A DNA stretch of 64,000 nt, from positions 1-64,000 of the forward strand of contig NZ_WRXO01000011.1 in NCBI RefSeq assembly GCF_009758125.1. The letters are read 5' to 3'. This DNA is from Chitinophaga oryziterrae. GTDB lineage: Bacteria; Bacteroidota; Bacteroidia; Chitinophagales; Chitinophagaceae. Shown here one piece after another: positions 55,920-63,366 of the stretch. Position 1 is the stretch's first letter, and each line of letters opens with the position of its first letter. The notes beneath the pieces were generated by a model. That model searched no databases. It was not told the DNA's origin and was given only the letters and a program-made list of their open reading frames with translations. The position numbers and the translations under genes were made by a program.

Positions 55920-56450
55920 ATGCTTAAACAACTTGCTATTGTTTTTTTTCATACTGTTATGCATACACGCCAGGGCGCAAAAACAGATTTCCATAGAGGC
56001 AGCCGCCTGCAATTACTACTCTCTGTAAACGGAAAAAGTAAACTCCTCCAGAGTTACCTGGGCGTATTGGATAATATGCTTACCGCCAACCCGGGTATCG
56101 CCTATATTAAATGGGATTGCAACCGGATGATCACAAACGGGTATTCTCCTTACCTGAAAGATAACCAGTCTGCTTTATACATTGAATATACCCGTAGCTT
56201 ATACCAGGTGCTTAAAAGATTACGTGCAAAATATCCGCACCTTCCCATCATGCTTTGCTCCGGTGGTGGCGGTCGTGTAGACTACGGCGCATTACCTTAT
56301 TTCACAGAGTTCTGGCCAAGCGATAGTGTTATCTGCAGAATAGTCACCGGTAAACACCGGATAAATCTACCCGGTGTTTATCGTAATAGACAATTACACT
56401 GCTGTGCAATGACAGTACACATAAAAAAGTATATAAGCGTAGTAAGATAA
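55920..56450 (+). pseudogene. Remnant of a GH36 alpha-galactosidase
   Basis: The open frame of 176 codons contains a clear piece of a GH36 catalytic barrel: NPGIAYIKWDCNRM with the nucleophile Asp, then LPIMLCSGGGGRVDYGAL and YFTEFWPSD. GH36 enzymes have over 650 residues. The N-terminus is broken: a signal peptide (FILLCIHARAQ, then QISIEA) is readable in another frame after an eight-T run at 55941-55948, and the first beta-sandwich strand (LLLSVNGKSKLLQSYLG) is joined straight to the catalytic part, so several hundred codons are missing. The similarity stops at WPSD, just where the acid/base loop should continue. The result is a frameshift, an internal deletion and a 3' truncation. It adjoins the lanthipeptide cluster and may mark an insertion boundary. 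Confidence 0.8.
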
Positions 56451-56544
56451 ATTGTTAGTATACCTCATCACTGCGATGGTGAACGTTATAACATAATCCC
56501 TTTTTTTTCTTCATCAAAGTGTTTCAAAAAAAAGCATAATGAAA

Positions 56545-56575
56545 TTTGGAATATTGAATTGTTTATTTAAATTTG
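56545..56575 (+). promoter_or_regulatory. Candidate Bacteroidota promoter for the lanthipeptide cluster
   Basis: TTTG at 56545-56548 and TAAATTTG at 56568-56575 match the phylum's -33 (TTTG) and -7 (TAnnTTTG) boxes with 19 bases between them. The surrounding DNA (56451-56752) is A/T-rich and holds no gene. If correct, the first precursor has a leader of about 270 bases that includes the 51-bp element. Chance occurrence in A/T-rich DNA is possible. Confidence 0.45.
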
Positions 56576-56752
56576 TTTAGTGTGCTACTAACATATAATA
56601 ATTTGGAAGGCAATTTAAATTTATACCTGTAAGTTCAACAACATCTAATCGTCAAGTTAGTTACGTATAACACACGCAAATCTCAAATAATTATTAAATC
56701 AAAACCCGATTTAATACTCAAATAAACATAAATAACCCATTACTCCATTTTT

Positions 56753-56827
56753 ATGTCTTCAATCCAATACCATAAAGAATTTGTTGCGCAACAATGGGCC
56801 GTTCTCGAAAAGCCCCCAATAGAGTAG
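56753..56827 (+). other. Possible 24-codon upstream ORF within the lanthipeptide leader
   Basis: ATG 56753 opens a frame ending in TAG at 56825-56827. Its last 14 codons (VAQQWAVLEKPPIE) recur in the same frame and with the same stop before precursor 3 (VAQQRAVLEKPLTE), where no ATG is present. Two of the base differences between the copies are silent in this frame. It could be a regulatory leader peptide or the 3' end of a decayed duplicated gene. Confidence 0.25.
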
Positions 56828-56831
56828 AGAT
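56781..56831 (+). promoter_or_regulatory. 51-bp conserved element, copy 1, upstream of precursor 1
   Basis: The element starts with the perfect 14-bp palindrome TTGTTGCGCAACAA, then a GGGC..GCCC hairpin with a 12-base loop, and ends with AGAGTAGAGAT. It ends 22 bases before the precursor start. A second copy, 44/51 identical and with no gaps, lies at 57397-57447, also 21 bases before a precursor start. It may be a protein operator, an RNA control element, or part of a duplicated unit. Confidence 0.65.
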
Positions 56832-56853
56832 CACTTATTTTAATGAAAACTTT

Positions 56854-57018
56854 ATGAAAAAAACAGTTTTGAACCCCCTGGCTTTAGACAAAGAAACAAT
56901 TGCTAAGCTGGACGAAAAACAATTGCAGGAAATCGTAGGTGGCGTTAACGTTGAACTGGCTGCTACCTCTACTGGTTGCGGATCAGGCAGCAGCACCTGC
57001 GCTGTTGAGGAAGCATAG
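56854..57018 (+). CDS. Class I lanthipeptide precursor 1 (single ring unit)
   Basis: This 54-residue precursor has a leader (1-30) with the block LNPLALDKETIAKLDEKQL and the double-glycine site EIVGG, shared almost unchanged with the next two genes. The core (31-54) holds one 12-residue unit, TSTGCGSGSSTC, and ends acidic (VEEA). The Ser and Thr are substrates for the LanB dehydratase encoded downstream, and the two Cys for the cyclase. I start at ATG 56854 because the equivalent MKK start is conserved in all three genes; the longer frame from 56794 runs through the conserved element and has no counterpart at precursor 3. A GG leader implies removal by a C39-type peptidase, not visible in the window. 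Confidence 0.88.
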   Translation: MKKTVLNPLALDKETIAKLDEKQLQEIVGGVNVELAATSTGCGSGSSTCAVEEA

Positions 57019-57060
57019 TATTTACAGATACTATCGAAACTATTCAATTGTATTCAATAA

Positions 57061-57101
57061 GAGATCAGGGGTGGTACGTAAGTGCCAGCCCTGACTCTTT
57101 C
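57061..57101 (+). terminator. Terminator after precursor 1
   Basis: GAGATCAGGGGTGGTA (57061-57076) pairs imperfectly with TGCCAGCCCTGACTC (57083-57097) and is followed by TTT. It would make precursor 1 mRNA more abundant than downstream messages. Confidence 0.65.
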
Positions 57102-57146
57102 CCTTAAAGTAACCCAAGTCTCTTCAACTTATAAAGTATTCATTTC

Positions 57147-57362
57147 ATGAAAAAGATCAAGTTTAACCCATTGGCACTGGATAAGGAAACCATTGCCCGA
57201 CTCGATGCAAAACAATTAAACGAAATCAGTGGCGGAGTAGTATCTGACTATGCAGCTACTTCAAATGGTTGTCCTCTTGGAGGCAGTGAATGTGGTGTTG
57301 GTGGTACTTCTACCGGATGCGGTAGTGGACATAGCACGTGCATCGTGCTTACAGAAGATTAA
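57147..57362 (+). CDS. Class I lanthipeptide precursor 2 (two ring units)
   Basis: This 71-residue precursor has the leader MKKIKFNPLALDKETIARLD..EISGG, closely matching precursors 1 and 3. The core (31-71) carries two 12-residue units, TSNGCPLGGSEC and TSTGCGSGHSTC, separated by GVGG, then a hydrophobic-acidic tail (IVLTED). The first unit is the most diverged of the five in the cluster. Four Cys allow up to four lanthionine or methyllanthionine rings. It lacks the 51-bp element found before precursors 1 and 3 and may depend on transcripts that pass the terminator at 57061. Confidence 0.87.
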   Translation: MKKIKFNPLALDKETIARLDAKQLNEISGGVVSDYAATSNGCPLGGSECGVGGTSTGCGSGHSTCIVLTED

Positions 57363-57396
57363 TAAAATCGTATATGCTGAAGCGATATAAAAGATA

Positions 57397-57447
57397 TTGT
57401 TGCGCAACAACGGGCGGTCCTCGAAAAGCCCTTGACAGAGTAGAGAT
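57397..57447 (+). promoter_or_regulatory. 51-bp conserved element, copy 2, upstream of precursor 3
   Basis: This is the second copy of the element at 56781, identical at 44 of 51 positions. The palindrome TTGTTGCGCAACAA, the GGGC/GCCC stem and the terminal AGAGTAGAGAT are unchanged. Differences fall in the base after the palindrome, the loop, and the spacer before AGAGTAG. It sits 35 bases after precursor 2 and 21 bases before the precursor 3 start. Confidence 0.65.
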
Positions 57448-57468
57448 AAACTTTAATCAACATTTTGT

Positions 57469-57690
57469 ATGAAAAAAATAGTTTTAAATCCATTGGCACT
57501 TGACAAAGAAACTGTTGCTAAATTAGATGAAAGACAATTACAGGAAATTGTTGGGGGAGTAACTAATGATTATTTACTGGCAACATCTACAGGCTGTGGC
57601 AGCGGTGGCAGTGGATGCGGCACCGGCGGTAATTCTACCGGCTGTGGAAGTGGTGGCAGTACCTGCGTTATCGAGGAAGCAGCAGAATAA
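57469..57690 (+). CDS. Class I lanthipeptide precursor 3 (two ring units)
   Basis: This 73-residue precursor has the leader MKKIVLNPLALDKETVAKLD..EIVGG. The core (31-73) has two 12-residue units, TSTGCGSGGSGC and NSTGCGSGGSTC, joined by GTGG, and an acidic tail (VIEEAAE). The units keep Ser three residues before the first Cys and Ser two residues before the second Cys, as in all five units of the cluster. The gene is closest to precursor 1 in leader and upstream element, suggesting duplication of an element-plus-precursor unit followed by doubling of the ring unit. A strong terminator follows. Confidence 0.88.
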   Translation: MKKIVLNPLALDKETVAKLDERQLQEIVGGVTNDYLLATSTGCGSGGSGCGTGGNSTGCGSGGSTCVIEEAAE

Positions 57691-57718
57691 CTGTAATTCT
57701 ATTTAATTTATTTATGTG

Positions 57719-57761
57719 AAAGTTCCGGGAAGAATGATCACATTTTCCCGGAGCTTTTTTT
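57719..57761 (+). terminator. Terminator after precursor 3
   Basis: AAAGTTCCGGGAA (57719-57731) pairs with TTCCCGGAGCTTT (one G-T wobble), followed by a T-run. It separates the precursor genes from the receptor, LanB and LanC genes, which would then be expressed at lower level by readthrough. Confidence 0.82.
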
Positions 57762-57771
57762 ACAGTACACT

Positions 57772-60180
57772 ATGAAGAGACTACTCAAGCAAGGCATTTT
57801 TCTGATAACTTATACGATTTTATTTACATCCCTGAAAGCACAGCAACACGGTATTTCAGGTACAATTGTTGACAAAACGGGTAAACCTGTATATGAAGCA
57901 AAGGTTTTATTACTATCTTTTCCAACCGCAACTGTATTAAAAGAAACTTCTTCTTCGTCCAAAGGAATATTTACTATAGGTATGATCGATACCGGTAAAT
58001 ATACAATAAGGATCATGCACCCTTCTTATGCTGATAATATATCCGATATAACAATTGCTGATACTGATATTATTATTGATAAAATAGTTTTATCCCCGGG
58101 CATCATTAACCTCAATGGTGTGGTCGTACAAAGCAAAAAGCCCCTGATAGAACAGAAAATAGACAGAACCGTATATAATGTGGAAAACCAGGTATCCCTG
58201 GCTGGTGCTACTGCATTGGATGCTATTGGTAAACTGCCTGGTGTGAGAGTGATAGGTGGTAATGGAATCGCCCTCTTAGGTAAAGGACAGGTAAACGTAT
58301 TACTGGATGATCGCTTAATCCGTCTCTCCGGAGATGATCTTATTAATATGCTCAGATCGATGCCAGCTGCTGAAATTGTACGCATAGAGGTAATCCCTAA
58401 TCCTCCCGCTAAGTATGATGCTGCCGGTAATTTTGGATTGATCAATATCGTTACCAGGAAGAGGAGAAACAGGGGTTTAAGCGGCAATATATATGGTGCT
58501 TACTCACAGGCTGTATATGGATCAATGAATGGAGGCGGAACGTTAAATTTCAACTCCCGCAAATGGAATATCGATGCCGCTATTAATGGCATAGATAATA
58601 TCTATTATGAACTTACTAACCCTACTACAGATTACCCTTCCCAGATATGGCGCCAGAACAGAACATCGAAAAATATAACGAAAGCAATCTCTCCAAGGAT
58701 AGGAATAGACTACCAGATCAGCAAACGTCAGCTGTTGGGAGTCAGTTATGCTTATAATAATAAACGGCTGGAGCAGCACGAATATTCTCAGACGAGAATA
58801 TTTTCCGCCGGGAATAAAATAGATTCCCTGATAAGAGTGCCTAATGATATTGAAAGAAAAACACAAAGTCATGACCTAAACCTGCATTATGAAAACAGGT
58901 TTGATAGCATTGGCAGGAAGCTGTCTGTAGATGCAGGATATTTCACACTTGATAATAAACTCAACCAGTTATCTAACAGTAGCAGCTATCTGACAGATAA
59001 CACTTTGTTAAGCGAATCCATTTTAAAAAGTGCTGCTCCTCAAAATCTGAAAGCTTACACCCTGCAAACCGATCTTACTTTACCCGGTAAGTTTATGAAC
59101 TTTGCAGCAGGTGCTAAAGTGGCAATTATTAAAACTGAAAGTTCTTCTACCTATTACAGGCAGCATGAAGACATATTTTATTATGACTCTTCCCTGAGTA
59201 ATGTTTTTAATTATAAAGAGAATGTAGAAGCTGCATATGTTAATGCAGATAAGGAGTTAGGCAAGTGGGGGATGCAATTGGGTTTAAGAGCAGAGTACAC
59301 GCAAACGACCGGTTACTCGGCTACCTATAATCAAACCACTAAAAGGGATTATCTGAAACTTTTTCCTACTGTATTTATCATCTATAAAAAGGATGCAGAT
59401 AATAATTTTGTCTTTTCTTTTGGCAAAAGGATTAACCGCCCTAACTATTGGTATCTGAATCCTTTCAGGCAGTTCGTAAGTCCTTATTTCTATTATGAAG
59501 GCAATCCTTTCCTGCAACCATCTTATGCCAATAACTTTGAACTTACTTATAGTCATAAAAGCATCTTTATCACAAAGGCTTTTGTTTCTATTCAGAATAA
59601 TATATTTGATCAGATCATGTTTGCTGACTCCGTTACCAGGATTAACCGCTTAACCCGTATGAACTACTACTCACAGCGGAACTTCGGTCTTAGCGAGTCT
59701 GTAAACATTAGCAGTATTCCCTGGATGGAGAGTTACAACACTGTCTCTGTTTATTACATCCGTACAAAATCTATGGTAGATTATACCAAAGATAAAGAAG
59801 GGTGGGGAGGTGATGTTTCTTCCAGCAATGTTTTCTACCTGAACAAGCCTAAAACATTTTCAGCAGGACTGGATTTCGCCTATACCTTCCCTCAACTGTC
59901 AGGAATCAATAAATTCAGTGCTTATTACAGTGTGGACATGGGATTCAGATGGCTGACGATGAAAAAGAAATTGACCATTGGACTCACTGCGACAGATATT
60001 TTCAGGACCAGTAAAACGAAATTTTATGGTATAACGAATAATATCAAAACCAGTTATGATAATTATTTTGATAACAGGGCAGTAAGAGTATCGCTGAATT
60101 ACAAATTTGGTAAGAATACGAAAAATAAACAACCCGCGAAGCAAAGTAACAGTGACGAAAAGAAAAGAGCAAACTTTTAA
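57772..60180 (+). CDS. TonB-receptor-like outer-membrane beta-barrel protein in the lanthipeptide cluster
   Basis: This 802-residue protein has a signal peptide ending SLKAQ (about residue 23), a CarboxypepD_reg-like domain (about 26-110, GISGTIVDKTGKPVYEAKV), a plug-like region (about 115-225, with YNVENQVSLAGATALDAIGKLPGV and PPAKYDAAGNFGLINIVTRK) and a beta-barrel matching the OMP_b-brl_3 type, ending in a Lys-rich tail. It starts 10 bases after the precursor terminator and ends 30 bases before LanB, so it belongs to the biosynthetic operon. Possible roles are outer-membrane passage of the product, uptake or sensing of it, or protection; sequence cannot decide. Confidence 0.85.
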   Translation: MKRLLKQGIFLITYTILFTSLKAQQHGISGTIVDKTGKPVYEAKVLLLSFPTATVLKETSSSSKGIFTIGMIDTGKYTIRIMHPSYADNISDITIADTDIIIDKIVLSPGIINLNGVVVQSKKPLIEQKIDRTVYNVENQVSLAGATALDAIGKLPGVRVIGGNGIALLGKGQVNVLLDDRLIRLSGDDLINMLRSMPAAEIVRIEVIPNPPAKYDAAGNFGLINIVTRKRRNRGLSGNIYGAYSQAVYGSMNGGGTLNFNSRKWNIDAAINGIDNIYYELTNPTTDYPSQIWRQNRTSKNITKAISPRIGIDYQISKRQLLGVSYAYNNKRLEQHEYSQTRIFSAGNKIDSLIRVPNDIERKTQSHDLNLHYENRFDSIGRKLSVDAGYFTLDNKLNQLSNSSSYLTDNTLLSESILKSAAPQNLKAYTLQTDLTLPGKFMNFAAGAKVAIIKTESSSTYYRQHEDIFYYDSSLSNVFNYKENVEAAYVNADKELGKWGMQLGLRAEYTQTTGYSATYNQTTKRDYLKLFPTVFIIYKKDADNNFVFSFGKRINRPNYWYLNPFRQFVSPYFYYEGNPFLQPSYANNFELTYSHKSIFITKAFVSIQNNIFDQIMFADSVTRINRLTRMNYYSQRNFGLSESVNISSIPWMESYNTVSVYYIRTKSMVDYTKDKEGWGGDVSSSNVFYLNKPKTFSAGLDFAYTFPQLSGINKFSAYYSVDMGFRWLTMKKKLTIGLTATDIFRTSKTKFYGITNNIKTSYDNYFDNRAVRVSLNYKFGKNTKNKQPAKQSNSDEKKRANF

Positions 60181-60210
60181 TACCCCCAACAGTTATAAAC
60201 GAGTTGTATT

Positions 60211-63200
60211 ATGAAAGAGTATTTTCTATATGACTATTGTCTTTTAAGGACCCCCGTATTGCCAGTAGAATCATTGCTGCAACTGAACAGCATACTGAAT
60301 GAAACAGAACAAAAGGGCGCAGCGTTAAAGGAAATGTTTTCCAATACGCTATTTCAGCAGGCTATCTACATAGCATCAAAAGATCTGTACGCCGCACTAA
60401 AGGACTGGCTGGAGAATGATAACGCAAAAAAAACCGATAAACTGCTCCGTTCCCTGCATAAGTACTATTCCAGGATGTGTACACGTAGTACACCTTATGG
60501 CTTATTCGCAGGTGTGACGTCCGCTACTGTAAACAACGATAAAACGGATATCCGTTTTGCAGATAATAAAGTAAGGAAACATTCCCGCTTTGATATGAGT
60601 TTTGTGATAGAGCTGGCAAAGAACCTCTCAGAGATACCAGCCCTGCAGTCACAAATCAAATTTTTTGTTAACAACTCGTTGTATAAGTTAGGTGGGAAAT
60701 ACCTCTATGTAGAATACAAACTGGTGAATGGCAGCAGGAACTACACGTTAAGTGCTTTATCCGTTTCTCCCTATATAGATAGCGTACTGGAACGCGCGCA
60801 GTCTGGCGCTACGATCAATGAGCTGGCGGCTGCTGTGTTGCTGGATGGAGTAGCTCCTGAAGCTATCCTGGCATTTGTAAGAGGATTGATCAGTGCCCAG
60901 GTACTGGTGAGCGAATTTCAGCCGGCAGTTACCGGAGATGATTTTGCTGCCGGATTATTGGAGCGACTGAAAGGGACTACCGGTATTACACATACGATAG
61001 AAAGTCTGGAGACTGCGTATAATATGATACAGGATAAAAACGCGAGTCTGGACGTATTGGAACAGGCAACAGCGATTGCAGGTAAACTCGTTTCCGGGAA
61101 AGGGCTGGAGATTATCCAGACAGACCTCTTCTTCAATATGAAGTCGAGGAATGTGAATCGTAAAGTGATAGAAGATATCGTCAATACATCCTATAAACTG
61201 ATGTCAGCTACACAGCCCTTTACACCAACAGACCTGGAGGACTTCAGAACAAGGTTTGCTGCAAGGTATGAGGAACGGGAAGTGCCACTGATGCAGGCAC
61301 TGGACCCGGGTGCCGGTATTGGATACGGATTGGCAAAGAATGGTAATGTTGAAAATATGCCGTTGCTGGATGGTATTGCCATCCGTACACCTGTGCCGGA
61401 AGGGAAAGCCGTGAAAGAGGATGGATGGGGAAAGCTGGCCATTGAGAAAATGAAAGAAGCGATAGAGACCAGGGCACAGGTGGTATACATACATGAGCAT
61501 GAAATGCAGGCATTGCTGGAAGAAAAGAAAACTTCCGCATTCCAGTCCACCAGTACATATATCTTTGGCAGTATCCTCGCTTCTTCTGAACAGGCGCTGG
61601 ACGAATTGAACTATAAATTCTTTCCGACTCAGTTGCATGCGCCATTTGCTGCAAAACTGATGACGAGATTTGCTTATGGAGATGATGATCTCCGGGAGTA
61701 TCTGGCACAAACGACCCTGGATGAGAAAAATGCAAATCCGGATAAGATCCTGGCAGAAATAGTACATGTACCGGAAGGGCATCATGCCAATCTTGTATTG
61801 AGACCCATGCTAAGGGATTACGAAATTCCTTACCTGTGCTCATCCAGCGCAGACGGGGATAAACAGATCAATATCAATGATCTGATGGTATCAATGAGAG
61901 AAGGACGGCTGATATTGCGCTCAGCGAGGCTGAATAAGGAGATCATCCCTTACCTGACCAATGCGCATAACACCCGGCAGGGACAACCGGTATACCGCTT
62001 TTTATCTGACTTACAACTGCAACACACAAAAGGAGGATTCTTCTGGCGCTGGGGACCTTATGGAGAAGAAGCTTATACTCCCCGTGTGGAATACAACAAC
62101 TGTATCCTGAAACGCGCAAGGTGGGTGCTTAAAAAAGCACCAGCCGATACCGATACAGAAAAATACGTACAGGAACAGAGAGTGCAACTGAGAATACCCC
62201 GTTTCGTGGTGTTGGCCCAGGGGGATAATGAACTGTACATAGATTTCGAGACAGAGTTTTGCAGATCTCACTTATTGCATGAACTCAGGAAATCAGACAT
62301 CATGCTCTACGAATTCCTGCACATGCCGGAAAACTGTTTTATCAAAGATGAAGCAGGAAGTTATCAGAATGAAATCATTATTCCAATGGGGACCCGGCAA
62401 CCCATCTTTGGCAGACGCTCTTTTACGATGCCATCTATTTCAAAAGACCTGCCACGTCATTTTATTCCCGGCAGCGAGTGGTTATACATAAAGATTTACG
62501 GTGGAAATAAAACACTGGAAGCCATTCTGGTTGAAATCATAAAACCCTTTGCGGCCAGGATGATAGAAGAAAAGGCCATCGACCAGTGGTTCTTCATACG
62601 CTTTAATGATCCCGAAGCGCATCTGCGTGTAAGGTTCCACCGTTCGGAAAATGAAACGTTGTGGCTGCGGCTGCTGGAACTGTTATCCCCCCAAATAAAT
62701 CCTTTCATAGAAAGCGGGCAGGCAGCAAAAATCCTCGTTGATACTTATGTACGGGAAATAGAACGGTATGGGGAAGAAACAATGCTCAACAGCGAAGCGC
62801 TGTTTTTTGCTGATAGCGTAGCGATATCCGACTTCCTCGATCTTATTTCCGGCGATGAAGGAGAACAACTGAGATGGCAGATAGGATTGTACAATATAGA
62901 TCTGCTACTGGAAGACTTTGGATATAATTTGTCCGAAAAACAACGTTTATTAAAAGACATCAGTACTTCCTTTTTCAAAGAGTTCAGTAATAATGATAAG
63001 ACAGATGCTACCCGGCTGGAACGTTCGTTAAATGATAAATACAGACGCCATTATGCAAAGATTAATGAAATCCTGACTAAAGGAGATGAGCTGACAGATA
63101 TCGCTGAAGCACTCGATTGTTTCAAAAGACGCAGTGTATTTAACCAGGCTGAAACAGCCAGGATGAAGCATAAATTAACAAACCCCGGAACTGTATTTAA

Positions 63201-63366
63201 TAATCTTCTGCCCAGTTACATACATATGACCATGAACCGCCTGTTCATTTCCCGTCAGAGAAATCATGAACTGGTGATTTACCATTATCTGAATAAATAT
63301 TATGAATCCCAGATAGCACGGCAAAAACACGCCGCCACGCAAACAGAAAATAAAATAACGCTATGA
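60211..63366 (+). CDS. LanB-type lantibiotic dehydratase, full length
   Basis: This 1,051-residue enzyme has both halves of a class I LanB. The N-terminal glutamylation domain (about 1-700) contains the family motif RSTPYGLFAG near residue 92 and HDMR-like basic clusters. The C-terminal elimination domain (about 745-1040, beginning WLYIKIYGG) includes DQWFFIRFNDPEAHLRVRFH. LanB transfers glutamate from glutamyl-tRNA to Ser/Thr of the core peptide and then eliminates it, giving dehydroalanine or dehydrobutyrine. Length agrees with NisB (about 990) and is not the split type. The stop overlaps the LanC start (ATGA), so the two modifying enzymes are coupled. Substrates should be the three precursors upstream. 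Confidence 0.95.
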   Translation: MKEYFLYDYCLLRTPVLPVESLLQLNSILNETEQKGAALKEMFSNTLFQQAIYIASKDLYAALKDWLENDNAKKTDKLLRSLHKYYSRMCTRSTPYGLFAGVTSATVNNDKTDIRFADNKVRKHSRFDMSFVIELAKNLSEIPALQSQIKFFVNNSLYKLGGKYLYVEYKLVNGSRNYTLSALSVSPYIDSVLERAQSGATINELAAAVLLDGVAPEAILAFVRGLISAQVLVSEFQPAVTGDDFAAGLLERLKGTTGITHTIESLETAYNMIQDKNASLDVLEQATAIAGKLVSGKGLEIIQTDLFFNMKSRNVNRKVIEDIVNTSYKLMSATQPFTPTDLEDFRTRFAARYEEREVPLMQALDPGAGIGYGLAKNGNVENMPLLDGIAIRTPVPEGKAVKEDGWGKLAIEKMKEAIETRAQVVYIHEHEMQALLEEKKTSAFQSTSTYIFGSILASSEQALDELNYKFFPTQLHAPFAAKLMTRFAYGDDDLREYLAQTTLDEKNANPDKILAEIVHVPEGHHANLVLRPMLRDYEIPYLCSSSADGDKQININDLMVSMREGRLILRSARLNKEIIPYLTNAHNTRQGQPVYRFLSDLQLQHTKGGFFWRWGPYGEEAYTPRVEYNNCILKRARWVLKKAPADTDTEKYVQEQRVQLRIPRFVVLAQGDNELYIDFETEFCRSHLLHELRKSDIMLYEFLHMPENCFIKDEAGSYQNEIIIPMGTRQPIFGRRSFTMPSISKDLPRHFIPGSEWLYIKIYGGNKTLEAILVEIIKPFAARMIEEKAIDQWFFIRFNDPEAHLRVRFHRSENETLWLRLLELLSPQINPFIESGQAAKILVDTYVREIERYGEETMLNSEALFFADSVAISDFLDLISGDEGEQLRWQIGLYNIDLLLEDFGYNLSEKQRLLKDISTSFFKEFSNNDKTDATRLERSLNDKYRRHYAKINEILTKGDELTDIAEALDCFKRRSVFNQAETARMKHKLTNPGTVFNNLLPSYIHMTMNRLFISRQRNHELVIYHYLNKYYESQIARQKHAATQTENKITL

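Noticed and set aside
56794..56853. Extended start of lanthipeptide precursor 1
   Set aside because: The frame has no ATG before precursor 3, and all three precursors share the MKK start.
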